Below the pieces are notes generated by a model. That model was not told the DNA's origin. It ran no database searches and was given only the letters and a program-made list of their open reading frames with translations. A stretch of DNA of 64,000 nt, taken from NCBI GenBank assembly GCA_021904315.1, contig CM038918.1, positions 11,237,349 through 11,301,348 on the forward strand, read 5' to 3'. Numbering within the stretch: the stretch's first letter is position 1; each line of letters starts with the position of its first letter. Both the position numbers and the translations under genes were made by a program. Below are positions 11,830 to 24,300 of the stretch, piece after piece. This stretch comes from Sphagnum magellanicum (lineage: Eukaryota; Streptophyta; Sphagnopsida; Sphagnales; Sphagnaceae).

Positions 11830-13080
11830 GACAATGTCTTTGAGGTGCTTATGCAAATCAATTGAACCACATTGTGTAACCTACATTTCATTTCAACAAG
11901 GTACTCATTCCAAGCAACCTTAATCTATCTTTTGTAGCATGCCCACAAACTATGTTTAATTCAATATCTTGCCTAAATTGGCCTATTCTGTCAACTCAAT
12001 CCTAATTGAAACATGACTGACTAAATGATTTTAATTCCAAGTAACATGTCCATGCCTTGTAACAAGCCCCCTCTTACAATATTTTAACTTGTGAGTCATT
12101 TGATGGAACTTGTTTGATGGTGTTGTAACTAAATCCACTTGCTCAGATAATACAATGATCCCAATTTCATGTAACATCTCACAACATGTCTTGGAACGTG
12201 TCCTTATTCATGAATTGTTGATCTTATACCTTGTTAGTTAAAGTATGTAAATTTTTCTGCCTTTTCTTGTAACCACTCCCACTTACCTTGATGTGGTCAC
12301 CCCAATTATTTCATGTGACATCTGACAACGTTCCAGTGATGTCCCTATAGGTCCATTGAGCCACAATTTGTAACTTGTAACTCATCTCAACAAGGTGTTC
12401 AATCTACCTCTATAACATGCCCACAAATCTATGTATAAAATGCTAGGTGTAACATGGATCATTAGATGTTTGGGGAAACTTGTTTGATGTTGTTGTAACT
12501 AATCCCATTTACCTTGATAATATGGTAATCCCAATTTGTTGTAACATTGGTACATAGCTTTTGATTCCATGTGATTCCTCCCACCTTGTGAGTCATTTGA
12601 TGGAACTTGTTTGATGGTGTTGTAACTAGGCCCACTTGCTTAGATAATACAATGATCCCAATTTCATGTAACAACTCACAACATGTTTTGGAACATATCC
12701 TTATTCATGAATTATTCCTATACCTTATTAATTAGGGTATGTAATTTGCTTTGCCCTTTCATGTAACCACTCCCACTTGCCTTGATGTGATCACCCCAAT
12801 TATTTCATGTGACATTTAACAATGTTCTAGTGCTATCCCTATAGGTCCATTGAGCCACAATTTGTAACCTTCAACTTGTCTCAATAAAATATTCAATCTA
12901 TCCTCTATAACATGCCTAAAATCAATGTACATAATTTTAGGTGGAACATGGATGACTAGATAATGTCAATGCCATCTTGTAATGTAGCTTTTAGTTGTAT
13001 GGGGAAGCTTGTTTGATGTTGTTGTACCTAGTCCCTTTTACCTTGATAATCCCAATTTTTTGTAACATCTAATAGTCTTT
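11830..13080. repeat. 497-bp tandem duplication plus degenerate third copy
   Basis: The block beginning CTTGTGAGTCATTTGATGG at 12088 recurs at 12585, giving a period of 497 bp. The copies align to their ends, including CACTCCCACTT, CCTATAGGTCCATTGAGCCA and the closing GTTTGATGTTGTTGTA segment. A weaker relative of the middle part lies at about 11830-12060 (ATTGAACCACATTGTGTAAC and AACATGCCCACAAA-like text). The unit is rich in TGTAACATG. Confidence 0.85.
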
Positions 13081-14010
13081 CCTAACTTGTGAAGGTTTCT
13101 TGGAACATGTAAGTTTCATATCATTATGTTAGTTTGTCATTTACATATATAGTGTATCCTTGCCTTGGCTACATTGGTATGTAACTTCTGATTCCGTAAT
13201 GTTTTTTCCATATGCATACCTAATGATATCTTGTAACATGTACATGTCTTTGTTGTAGCATGCATATTGTCTTACTATAGTGTCTAAGTATGGATTGTAA
13301 CCTATTGATATCATGTTATTATCTTAGTTTATATTTTATATTGTTATTCCATGTTTAGTTATTACTATGCATGGCACTCTTACATGTTTTATATATGTCA
13401 TTGTTGGAAGAGAATTTTATTCTTGACATTTCATGTATAAACATTGAAAGACAAGTTCCAATCATCAATGTATTATCCTCCTTTTGCATATGCTTTTGTT
13501 GTTTGTTTGTGCAATATTAATGTGATACATTTATGATGTAAGTCCTTCACATGAAATTATAGCTAAGTTAATTTTCAAAACAATTCTTAATATGCAACAT
13601 TTTAATTTGCAATGGTTTAAATATGCATATTTACTTTAACCCATTTCATTGTAACATGTTTACAATTATTTTGGTGGGAAAACATTCATCATTGTAATAT
13701 TATGAAACCCTAAACTTTTCAATTAGTTTCCCTAAACCTTAAATTGCAACAAAACCTTTGGTGAGTTTATTATTTCCATAACTTTGCAAGGAGAATGTGC
13801 ATAGAACTTTGCATTTTGTTGGGCTACATTTTGATGTTGTTTGTATTGTTTCTTGCAATAGCAATGGGTACAAACTCAGTCCTTTGGAAGCTTCAATCAA
13901 TTCCTAATAATGTTGTGTTGGCTTAATATTACGTGACATACCAAAATAATCTTTCACAATCAAAGTTTTTTGTGGCATGTGTTTTATCAATTATGGCCAC
14001 TGAGAATATC
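13081..14010. other. Non-coding DNA rich in TGTAACATG
   Basis: AT-rich sequence with frequent TGTAAC/CATGT motifs. It belongs to a domain running from about 11.8 to 21.5 kb that has this flavour throughout. No gene seen. Confidence 0.5.
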
Positions 14011-14019
14011 AATGTGATG

Positions 14020-14397
14020 GTGTCAAGGAGTGTTTTGAAGGCTTGTTGAGGTATTATGTCAAAATGAATGTGGGGCAGTTCGTAGAACAATGGGTGACCC
14101 ATGAGCCTTATCGTGAAATACTTGAGTAGACCCAAACTACTTGAGTTCCTTCGCTACGAAAAAAGAAGTATCGCCCTAATTTCTAATGTATATATTGTGG
14201 GGGAGAGTGGTCTAGTAAGCTAAGGTTGTTTGACCATAGGGTTAAAGGGTGTGAGTTTGCTCCATTTCACCGAGGCACAAAAAATCGGATCCCTCTTTTT
14301 GTTTTTCCTAACCTACATAGTGCCCAAATGTCCAAGCTTATAAAGTGCACAATGGAGAGTAACAATGGTTATGTGTGGCCTTTCAAGCTAAAGATGT
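14020..14397 (+). pseudogene. Decayed ORF with a Cys2-His-Cys finger-like motif
   Basis: In one frame the sequence reads ECFEGLLRYYVKMNVGQFVE, WVTHEPYREILE, then CIYCGGEWSSKLRLFDHRV and KGCEFAPFHRG, with three stops in between. C-x2-C followed after ~14 residues by H and by K-G-C is a plausible zinc-binding finger of the C2H2/BED kind found in transposon proteins. I do not recognise the family. It may be the N-terminal part of the same decayed element that has the Ulp1-like protease at 18960-19595. Confidence 0.45.
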
Positions 14398-14589
14398 AAT
14401 TAAAAGTTGATGCAAAGCAAGACCTAGATAATGGTGCCCTTAAAATTGGAGACCATGTGGATGTTCATGGTGTGCAAGTTAAAAAGTCTTAAGGGGCTAT
14501 TTCCAAAGCCTATCTATAGCAAAGACAATCATAAACAACAAACATCAACATATGATCCAAGGATGATTGCATCAAACATTGGGTTGTAA

Positions 14590-15297
14590 TTGGAATCCAT
14601 AAATGTTGTGGAAGATCATCTACAAGTATCGAAGGGTGTCTCGCCAAAAGAAAAGCTCAAATTGAAATATTTAAAAACAACTAGGCAACACAAAGGTGCA
14701 CAAATCGTGTCTACCCCAATGAATGTGGCATCGTTAGAAGATGAGGATGATTATACCATCATGGGGACAATTGTAGAACCTACACATGAATAGAATGTCA
14801 ATAAACTTGACACATATGCACTTGGTGAAAATTGGCATACATAAAATAGACAATGTCTTATTCACCGAGCCTTGCAAGGTGAACAAAATGTCCAGGACAA
14901 GGTTCCACCAACAAATTTTATAGTTAAATTTATTATATTTTCTCCTCCTAGTAAGAGACCCATCACTACTCCAAAATCCTTGACTTAGATGATAGGATGT
15001 GCTTCAAAGGGTAAAAATCCTCCTAAATCCTTGACTAGAATTCCAATTCTTGACCAACATGAAATTCAACTAGGGGGGTTGAAGAGTGGTGAGGAATTTG
15101 AAAATGCACATAGTCAATATTTGAAACATGTGGAGGTAGAGGCCCGTGAACATGTTACACTTTCATGGGAACCACTATTACCTCTTCCTTTTAAGCATCC
15201 ACCCAAATTGTTTAGCTTAGTTCCATATATGTTGAAAAAATATGATTGGTTGAGTAACTTTATTAATAATTTCAAGAAACAACTTGCAATATATTAA
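14590..15297 (+). pseudogene. Unidentified ORF fragments
   Basis: Two open stretches, 14590-14793 (67 residues) and 14989-15297 (102 residues), have ordinary protein-like composition. The second includes HVTLSWEPLLPLPFKHPPKL and MLKKYDWLSNFINNFKKQL. No known family was recognised. They share strand with the finger-like fragment upstream and the protease fragment downstream, so they are probably pieces of one decayed element. Confidence 0.35.
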
Positions 15298-15842
15298 GCT
15301 CTTCCTGAAGGAGGTTGGGCAAAATGGCTTGATAACATCTTCTCAATGTTAGTTGGCCAATGAACTATGAAGGATCAAGCAAGCATCACAATTTGTATTT
15401 AAATTCCTTAATACCGATGTGTGTTTGTAACATCCAGTTCTAGCCTATTTGTTGGTAACAAATGTTTTGCATCATGTTGTACTTTAGTTCATGCCATTGT
15501 TCTTCTTTTGTTTATGCCATTAAACTAGGTTATGTTCCATGCACATAATGTAACTATATCTTTTTTTTTTGTAAAGGTTTTGGCATCATGTTAGTCTAGT
15601 TCAAATCATCACTATTGGAACATGTTGTTCCAAGCACATAATCCAACTTTTTTGCTTTTTATAACATCCCCATTTCCAACTGTCCATTATGGTTTTGTTT
15701 GCATCCTCTCTTTTATTGTCCTTGTTTTGGGACCCTATGTGTGCATCCATAACATTACATTTGGTTAAGGTTGTTTTGCAACATGTTGATATTAGATTAT
15801 TTCATGTTATTAACTACTACCCTTTTTCATGTTAGGGGGGCA

Positions 15843-16130
15843 TGTGTAACATGCCCATAATCTCACAACCCCTTGTTACATGGTCTTTGAAACATGGCCA
15901 TAATTTCAAAACCCCTTGTTACAAGGACTTTGAAACATGCCCATGATTCAGAACTCCTTATTAAATGGACTTTGAAACATGGTCATAATTTCAAAACCCC
16001 TTGATACAAGGACTTTGGAACATGCCCATGATTCAAAACTCCTTGTTACATGGAATTTGAAACATGGCCATAATTTCAAAACTCCTTAGTAGAAGGACTT
16101 TGAAACGTGCCCATCATTTCAGAACTCTAT
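15843..16130. repeat. ~42-bp tandem repeat array (about 7 units)
   Basis: Units of the form TTTGAAACATG-CCATAATTTCA followed by AACCCCTTGTTACAAGGAC are repeated head to tail. Two alternating sub-types (GGCCATAATTTCAAAAC and GCCCATGATTCAGAACT) make a higher-order dimer of ~84 bp. The array contains the short inverted element CTTGTTACAAG. Confidence 0.85.
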
Positions 16131-16440
16131 GTACATGTTACAAGTTTATATTTACAATGTTTTCCTTTTACCTTATAATGATATATATTGAACATGCTAT
16201 TTATGATTGTGAACAATTTACTAACCAATGTAAGGTTTGTTGCCTTGTGTCATGATCATTTATGAAAAGCCCAAAGGAAAGAAGTGAGAACTACTATTGG
16301 CCATGTAATGAACCCTGAAACTATGGATGAGGAGTTCACCTCACTTGTTGAATACATCAAATACAAGTTATTTTAACGAAATAACTAGAAGCTTGAAGCA
16401 TGATGGGAAAAGGAACATGTAAAGAAGATGGTAGACTACA

Positions 16441-16898
16441 TTGATAGGCAAATGTAAGATTTTGACATTTTGCATGGTACAAAAGTTGAGGAAACAAAAT
16501 GCAATTGGCACCCATTTTACCATTTGTTCATTTCATTTCATGCACTCCAACATCTTGCTCCCACTTTTCCATGGGCACATAACCAAGAAGAAGCCACAAG
16601 CTTGTACGATGATGTTATGTGCAACATGAAGAGGTTACAAATGTTTGGCCCTATGCCATGGTTTACAAGGCTTATTAAATTATACATATTTTCAAAAGGG
16701 TTACAAAGTACATTGGTGCACCCGCTACGCAGAGCTACCCAAAGCAACACATCGAAATGGTTTTCTAAAGGGTCACATAGTAGGCAATGGTTGGTTATTC
16801 TTCAAATGATTGAAGAGGAGGGACCTTTGTTGTTTGCCAAAGGGGTGGGGATCAATGGCTACAAAGGGCTAACAAACCCATGCCATTCATGCATATGA
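16441..16898 (+). pseudogene. Unidentified ORF fragment, 142 residues
   Basis: The frame from 16470 to 16898 is open and protein-like (HGTKVEETKCNWHPFYHLF, then NMKRLQMFGPMPWFTRLIKL), ending in GLTNPCHSCI. The in-frame sequence extends upstream of 16470 without a convincing start. The family is not recognised. It is probably another part of the decayed element around it. Confidence 0.35.
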
Positions 16899-17899
16899 AA
16901 CATTATTTTTGTCTAATGAGTGGTAAATAGAATTCACAAAATGGATGCATCATGTGCAATTGCGAACTATCCAAAACTTTGCTTTGTAAAAAAAGGAGGA
17001 ATTTATTTCAGCTTGGCAACACCTCCATGAAGATCTAGAAAGTTGTGTTTTTGGTGTAACCTTCATTACTTGGTTAATATGGAGAAAAGACATCGATTTG
17101 GGTTGGGTTATTGCCAGGACATGTAAATATGCATTATTCCCAACCTATAATTATAATTAAAATTGTAGGATGTTCTTTTCAATGATCATTTTGTGTATTA
17201 CAAAATTCCCTGTAACATGGCAAATGTTGTGCATTTAAAACCTTATGTAACCAAGCAAATCAAATAACATCTCAAAGTTTCTTATAACATGGCAAATGTT
17301 GTACATTAAAGTAGACATAAACTTTTAGTGTTCCTTACTAATAAGGTTTATTTTTTCTAGGAGGTATTCCAACGTCTCAAGCAACTAAACAAGATGTGAG
17401 GGTGGTTGCCCAAAAGAAACTTCGAGATTGCCACTAATTGAAATATCTTGTAGCGGAAAAACATTTTTCCACTATTTGTGTTGTAAGTCAAACAAAAGGT
17501 GCATATCAATGTTAACACATCTAGACATGATAATCAACCTATTATTGACGAGGGGATGGGAGGAGGTGACCATCAAACACCTCAAGAAATTAAGACAAAG
17601 TGTGGCGCTAGTGGTGTTACGGCAATATCACATGTAGAACATGTTACCTCCCCTAAACCAATAACTACAACAAAGGTGACTATCCTAAATTTATTTCTTG
17701 CATCTGAAGCAATATTGCTACTATCCCAACTCCCACCAAAATTTGACTTGAGCCAAATATAACCTTTCAACCAATTAGGAAGAGGGGTAACTTGTAGCCA
17801 ACTACATTTGAGCTAGGTTATGTGCCATGTCAAGTGTTTGAATTCACCACCCTTGTAAACTACCCCCCCAAAAACCTTACTCATCAATTTGTTGCAACA

Positions 17900-18290
17900 A
17901 AATAGTAGGTTTTGCCAACCCCACCCCAATTGAACTAAAATCTCCACCTACTTTTAGTATGTTAACTCTTGTTTTAAAAGGGTTATTTCTGACTCAACTA
18001 CTGCCCCCATCTACAATAGTTGCATCCCATGATATTGAGCCTCCCCTCACCGATTCACTTATTACGGTGAAAATACCACCCTCACTGGAAGTGCCAAGTC
18101 CCTCCCTTGCACAAGTGGCCATGGAACCCCATAATAACATCCTAGCACTACCATCTACCAAAATTTTATATCTAGTCCCTATTGATGTACCAACACTAAC
18201 CCCTACAGAGGTGTCAAAACCATTACTTGCTAAGGTACTAGTTCCACCCTGTGTTTAAGCACATCTCCCCCCATTCATAAGGTACCTACC
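17900..18290 (+). pseudogene. Pro/Thr/Ser-rich repeat fragment
   Basis: An open stretch (17959-18258) encodes a low-complexity linker with recurring phrases such as LPPS, PPSLEVPSPSLAQV and PTEVSKPLLAKV. The DNA shows a loose repeat of a Pro-Ser/Thr-rich motif. It looks like a linker of a larger, broken protein rather than a folded domain. Confidence 0.3.
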
Positions 18291-18959
18291 CCATCTTCTA
18301 TTGAGGTGCCTCCAATTTCTACCATCATGGATGTGTGCAGAGAAACTAAGGAGTCATCAAAGACATTGTTGCAAAAGTCTTATAAATAAATTACGCAAAT
18401 TAAAAAGGATGTTAAACTACAACAATTGTATGTTTATTTGCGATGAGCCCTCTTGACATCCTCGTATATTTATATAACATAATTTTGGATATGTTACATT
18501 AGATACTTTGTTATTCAAGTAAGCTACACCATGTTACAAATTGTTCATTGTATCCCATGTTACATGAGCTATTGAGATGGTTTGTAACATAACTTGAAAT
18601 AATCATGATCATGTTATAGCAAAATGTGTAACTAGTATATGCATATATTACTTGCATATTTTATAATATGTTAGTTACTTATGTGAGCTATTGAGGTGGT
18701 TTATAACATAGGTTGAAATAGGTTTGATCATGTTATAACAAAAATGTGTGCCTAGCATATGCATATGTTCTAATTTTGTAACTATCATGTTTCCATTGTT
18801 ATCCCTCCATGTTACAACTCCTATTTGTAATGTATTCATTAATTGTAACCATGTTACATGACTTGCTATGTAACTTGCTAATTAGTTTCTCACCATATAA
18901 TGCAATTATTTCACATTATAGTCTAATGTTTTGAATTGTTTTGCAAGGTTGATGATATA

Positions 18960-19595
18960 CTGAATGAACTAAAGAAAGGTGTGAATGTGGAGACAACTAA
19001 TTACATTTTTTCTTCAAGGGTTTGAAGAACATGGAAATCGACATTGGTTTTAATGATGTTGAGGACGTCACTCATTTTTAGAAACAATTAAATGACACAT
19101 GGCTTGATTTCATGCTTGTACACACATTTGTAACGAGTATAACATCGAATAGGAATGGATATTTGTTCTTGACTTCACAAGCCTCTTATTGTTTAAAGAA
19201 TGATGTTAAAAGTAGGGGAGGGGTGGCTAGGTGGGTGAAGAAAAATTTCAAGAACCATACAATTTTTTAAAATATTATGATTGCCCCTTATTTGGCTTGG
19301 AACCGTTGGTCCTTTGTACATACTTGAGGAGAAGAGGACCATTCACTTTGATTCAATATTAGAGCACCATGATAACTCATCAACTTTACAATTTTCAATG
19401 AATGTGCAAAGAACATGGGCTATTTCTAAGGGCCTGAAACCAAGTGATGGGAATTTTGAGGACTTCATGAAGGTGGAGTTTTGTATTCCCAAGGTGCATA
19501 ATCAAATAAATGACTAGGAATGTGGGCATCAAGTTGTTGCAAACTTTGCCACCTATGTGAAGAGCCGAGGGACACAATATTCTTTATTATAGTAG
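18960..19595 (+). pseudogene. Ulp1-like cysteine protease (C48) remnant, probably transposon-encoded
   Basis: Pieces in two frames resemble the Ulp1/SENP protease fold that removes SUMO-like proteins. These are a segment ending IMIAPYLAWNRWSFV (the family has N-H-W, so the catalytic His is R here), then TIHFDSILEHHD (the F-D-S catalytic aspartate block), and IPKVHNQIND then ECGHQVVANFATYV, matching the Q-x-N-D-x-x-C-G oxyanion/cysteine block. Stops occur at about 19267, 19327 and 19515. Ulp1-like domains are carried by several plant DNA transposons. Assignment rests on motif spacing only. Confidence 0.5.
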
Positions 19596-19749
19596 TTGGT
19601 GGGTTAGATATGCCTATGCCCTTAGATTAGTATGTAAAATCCCATGTTTTTTTCCCTTTTGTAACTTGCCTATGTTATTGGATATGTAACAATCATGAAC
19701 CATTTAGTAGGAAGGAGTTTCTATAACAATGTTTATTGTTGTGCATTGT

Positions 19750-20065
19750 AGGGGATATGGCCTCAAGTCTTAACATGGGAAATTGAGAACATGATCATCC
19801 ATGACTTTGTTGACAAGCTTGGTGTTGTAGATGAAAGTGGGGACTATGCTCCTCCAAATGTTCTACTTGCAAGGGGGCACACAATTTGGTCCTAGTGCTA
19901 CAATTGTTGTAATAGATGTAGAAGCACAACATGCCATCTTAGATGACATTCGAAACAAGAATCAAAGTGTAATTCAAAGAAGATTTTTAAAAAGGGCAAG
20001 AGGGTCATTAAACCTAGTAAGCAACTTGCCCTCCCAACCATTTTTGACCTTATAACCCCATGTAA
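19750..20065 (+). pseudogene. Fragment downstream of the protease remnant
   Basis: Readable pieces IWPQVLTWEIENMIIHDF then VDKLGVVDESGDYAPPN (19750-19860) and a basic tail (KSVIQRRFLKRARGSL, about 19960-20010) follow the protease on the same strand. The basic tail could be a nuclear localisation signal. Family unknown. Confidence 0.3.
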
Positions 20066-23000
20066 AACACCCAAGTCCCATGGTCAAACCATGCAAAGTA
20101 CGACAACAAATGTAAAAATATGTAATGCCCCTTGTAAACAAAACTAAGGACACATGTTTTAGTGCCCATAGCATTTCCAAACATGTTACATTAATATGTA
20201 TGTATACAAAATTGAGATGATGCTTCTTTCAGCATGTATGTTAATGACATATAATGTAATGTAATTGTAATGTAGTGGTGTATAACACAATATAATTGCA
20301 ATGTGGTGGGACTTATAATCCAATATAATTAATGTATGTTATTGTGCATGGAATCTTCTCTTGCAACTTCCTTGCACTTTTGTAGGTTATGATGGAACTA
20401 TTTTGGAAAGTAGAGTTTTTAAATGCATTTAGTTGTTGAGGAAGAGAGCAATTGGGCATTGAGTTAAACACCCTTAAAAGGAGCTAACTTTGATTGAAAT
20501 CCTAAATTTATCTTGGTGTTTTTTTTGGTAGTCTTCTTCTTCTCATTTTCAAGTTTAGGGTTTAGGGTTGGCATCTTATTATTGCAAGTCTTGTAACTTA
20601 AACTACCCATGTTGGGTTTAGGTTTGACAATGACCTTCACCCATTATAGGTGAGCAAGTGAAGTTCACATCGGATGTTACATGCTAGGTGGTCAATGCAT
20701 TGATTTTTAAATATTTTGTATGATTATTTGTTATTGTTCAAAATGTTCATTTAATGTTGGTTTTGGCAATAGGCTATGGTTAGAAATTGAAACATAATCT
20801 AATCTAAGTGTGAACAACACTTGTAAGTTGTTGCTTGGATGTTTTTGGGTTGATGTTTCTATTTATGTTTGTTGACATATTAATTTTAAAACATAGTTGT
20901 TTCATAACGCATAGAAGTATTAGTTTTAAAGGGGCGCATGTTTAATAACAATGATGGCTATCATCCAAGGATTGGAAAAATGTGTTGGAAAAGTCAAATA
21001 GACTTCTGGCCACTCATAGATGCAAAATTAAAAAAGATTTTTCTTCACCTTTTACATTTTGATAAAATCAAATTATAATCTTCAAACTTGTTTATTTATG
21101 CCTTTAGGCAGTGACATAATACTTAAGGTATAAAGGATGCATATGTAACGTAAGTAATACAAATATGTAGTAAATTGACAAGTAATAAACAACATTAACA
21201 TGTAACCCAAGTACATTAAGAACTAATTACAACTTATATTAATAATAACAAACAACATTCACATGTAAAACCATGTAATGTTAATAAGTAATTAAATGTA
21301 ACATGTAATCCATGTAACAAACATAAACCATAATATGTAATAGTGAAACAAGTAACATTATCCAAGTATCATATTAACAAGGAACTTGTAACATTTATAA
21401 GTTAGTAACATAGATCAAAAGTTACATATGTTGTATTAATGTTTATCATTGTTACATGTGTAATGTGTAATGTGTTTGGGGTTGCTCTACTAACCATTGA
21501 AGGGCATTTCCCCATAGGGTGAAAACACATTACAGGTTGAGCCGATTTTCACCAAAAAAGGTGATGTATAATTAGTATCATAGTACATAGTAAGTTTAAA
21601 TTTTGATGACATCATTTGACAATCCTATACATAAGCAAAAAGCCCTAAAATGTGCACAACATTTTGAAACTCAAATTTCATTTTAAATCAAGATTAATTT
21701 CAATCCAATAGTTAGATGAAGAGGATTGAATAAAATCAATGTACACAACATATATAATGTGCATTTTTTTGTCGGCCATAGAGGCTCATGTTTGTGGTTC
21801 ATAAGAAATTATTAAACAAAATAAATTTGAAAAAATAATGCAATGCCCAACTAAAAAATCTCTTTCTATTTCATTTGGTATTAGTTTTTTCTTTAAATAC
21901 ATCCAATATTTTACTCTTATTGCTAAAAAAAAAGAGAAAAAAACACATATTTTAAATGAATTTTCAACCAAAAATTTAAACTTCCAAATGGCCTTAGATT
22001 TTCAAACAATTCAAGTTGCATTCAAACGAGATTTAATTCCAAAAAAACAACTCATTTTTTCCATCATTTCATCATCATTAGTAAGTGAAATAACATGGAG
22101 TTCAAGTTGTTAAAATGTAATGGGATTTGAATGCGAAACTATGAAACAAACATGTAAAAAGTTTTATTGTGATTTAAACAATTATATACTAGTTATAGTA
22201 CGTAAACAAGGGTAAATGAACTTGGAACTAGTTTCAATGTGAATGTGGTTTTAGTTATTATGACTTATAAATAGGATATAAATCCCAAGTGGGGCAATGT
22301 TTTTTTTGGATTTTTAATTGTTGCTGAGTTGGCCCCTATTTTCTAATCTTGGTAGATTGAGGTGGCAAATAATTGAGTGAAAGTATTTCTCTTATCGCTA
22401 TATGGTTTTAATAAATATATAATGGTGGAGATAGTTTTATTTTAGTGTTCAAGTTATATGGTGACATGAACTTGTTAGAAGTAAATGCATGATTGCAAAG
22501 GAAACTTGATAAGTGTAGAAATTTGGCAAACTTGGGTTATATTTTTGAACAATTTGGCAATAAAGTTTGATTTTTTCACAAAACATTTTTCCACTAATCT
22601 TGTCAAAATAAGCAGTACTAAACCCACAACTCAATCCCTTTAGTCCAAAAGATAGGTAACCCCTTTTTTACTCAAACTTGTAGTTAATGTTTAGCCTGAT
22701 CAATAACTTCAAGCTGAATGCAAAGAAATAAGAATTACATTTTAACCATGTTTCCACTATTTAGACTTCATAATAAAAAAATATGTACATTTTTTTGGAA
22801 GGATCTTCAGACAAATTCAATGTGTATTCAATTGAAACAAAAACCCATTATTTGACATGATTGTCTAAGTCTCTATAGTTGAAAAAAAATAGCTTCCTAT
22901 GTTGGATGATTTGGTGAGAATCCCACTAAAGCATCCCCATATTTGCATAGTTTAAAAACACCTAGTTAGAAAATAGCCATCACAAACATCTAACAATTAA

Positions 23001-23430
23001 TGCGTAGTGCTTTCCAAGGGAGTTGAACCCAAGTTTAGAAAAGGATTTTGCCCAATTGCAATGGAAGGCGAACCTACAAAACATAACACATTAGTACCCC
23101 TATCTACAAACCACATGAAATGGTACAAATGACAAATAGGGGTTAGGATTAATGCGCTTGCTTAAATGTAGGAATTAAAAATTATGAAGACACCATGAAA
23201 ATGTAAGTTGTTTTCACACAAAGTTGTTGTTCCAAAATGCAACAACTTCAACCCATATCGTACTTTTGCTTCATTCCAATCTATTATGGCAATTTGGAAT
23301 GGAAAAGTCTACAACATGAAAAAGTCATGAGCATACAATCTAACCATTAGATCCAAATGAATAGTTAGTCAATTCCTCAATTTGGACTTCATGAAAGTGA
23401 CAATAGAAAAAATACATTCACATTATGAAA
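20066..23430. other. AT-rich intergenic DNA, TGTAACATG motif up to ~21480
   Basis: No gene recognised. 21120-21480 is dense in ACATGTAA/GTAACAT words. From about 21500 the motif disappears and ordinary AT-rich sequence follows. The small open frames here look random. Confidence 0.5.
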
Positions 23431-24200
23431 AAAAAGGGTGTTTTGTAACTAGCCTTGCAACTCAATTTTTGAGTTGCAACAAACACTTATAACTCACTAT
23501 ATTTATAAATCGTGAGTTCTAATGGACAAATTGCATGAGTTGCAAAGTTGCAACTCATTATATATATGATGCAACTCATTACAACTCAATTGCAATTTAG
23601 TCAAAATGACTCATTTTCAACCACTATTCAATTCCATTGTAACTACACCCATGAGGTCATGCTAACATCAATTCCATAATAACTACACCCATGAGGTCAT
23701 GCTAACATCATCAATTATTATCCATTTATTAAAGTTTGACACATGAAATTATGAAGATCTTTGAACATAATTCATAATATTGATCTCCATTGTCCATGAT
23801 GATTATTAATGACGATCCAAAATTATGACATGTGGCATAATAAAAATTGCCACATGGCATATTTTGGATATTTATTTATTTATTTTAGTAGCTAGGTAGG
23901 TCATACATAACCATAGGTAGGTAGGTTGGTAGGTCTTAAGACCTACATACCTACATATTTACCTAGGACCGGCCTACACCTAATTATTTACCTAGGTAGG
24001 TAAGTAAGTAGGAAAGCACAAGACTAAATGGATTAAAGGATAACCATGAAATTTTATTTTATATTTTATGTTTTGCCTTTAAATTAAGTTTTTTTCAACT
24101 CATCCTAAAATGACACATGTATTTTAATGTGAAAACATAAGAGAACAAACCTTTTTTTATATAGTTTGTAACATGGGATTCGAAGACAAAGCATATGGGT
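23430..24200 (+). mobile_element. Fragment related to the CACTA element at 28281-31463
   Basis: Modules occur in the same order as in 28500-29080 of the complete element. These are a pair of inverted ACATGTGGCA / TGCCACATGGCAT words (about 23829-23859), then (TAGG/CCTA)n-type clusters (23890-24015), then AACTCATCC... AATGTGA... ATATAGT... GAACAAA... ATATGGG text (about 24090-24200). A 40-bp tandem duplication (23631-23710) sits at its left. Exact termini with CACTA and target duplications were not found, so this may be a truncated or more distant relative. Confidence 0.55.
23631..23710. repeat. 40-bp tandem duplication
   Basis: ATTCCATTGTAACTACACCC followed by ATGAGGTCATGCTAACATCA at 23631 recurs from 23671 with two changes. 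Confidence 0.9.
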
Positions 24201-24283
24201 TAAATCTTTTAATTGTTCATTAGTTACAATTGAGTTGTAATTATAACACTTAAGTGCTCAAGGTAGGTTAGATCCAAGGGTGC

Positions 24284-24300
24284 GGGGGGGGGGGGGGGGG
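24284..24300. repeat. Poly-G run of 17
   Basis: An uninterrupted run of 17 G in otherwise AT-rich DNA. It could form a quadruplex and is also a common spot for sequencing-length errors. Confidence 0.95.

Noticed and set aside
15843-16130. CRISPR-like array
   Set aside because: Repeats are directly adjacent without unique spacers, in a plant nuclear context; it is an ordinary tandem repeat.
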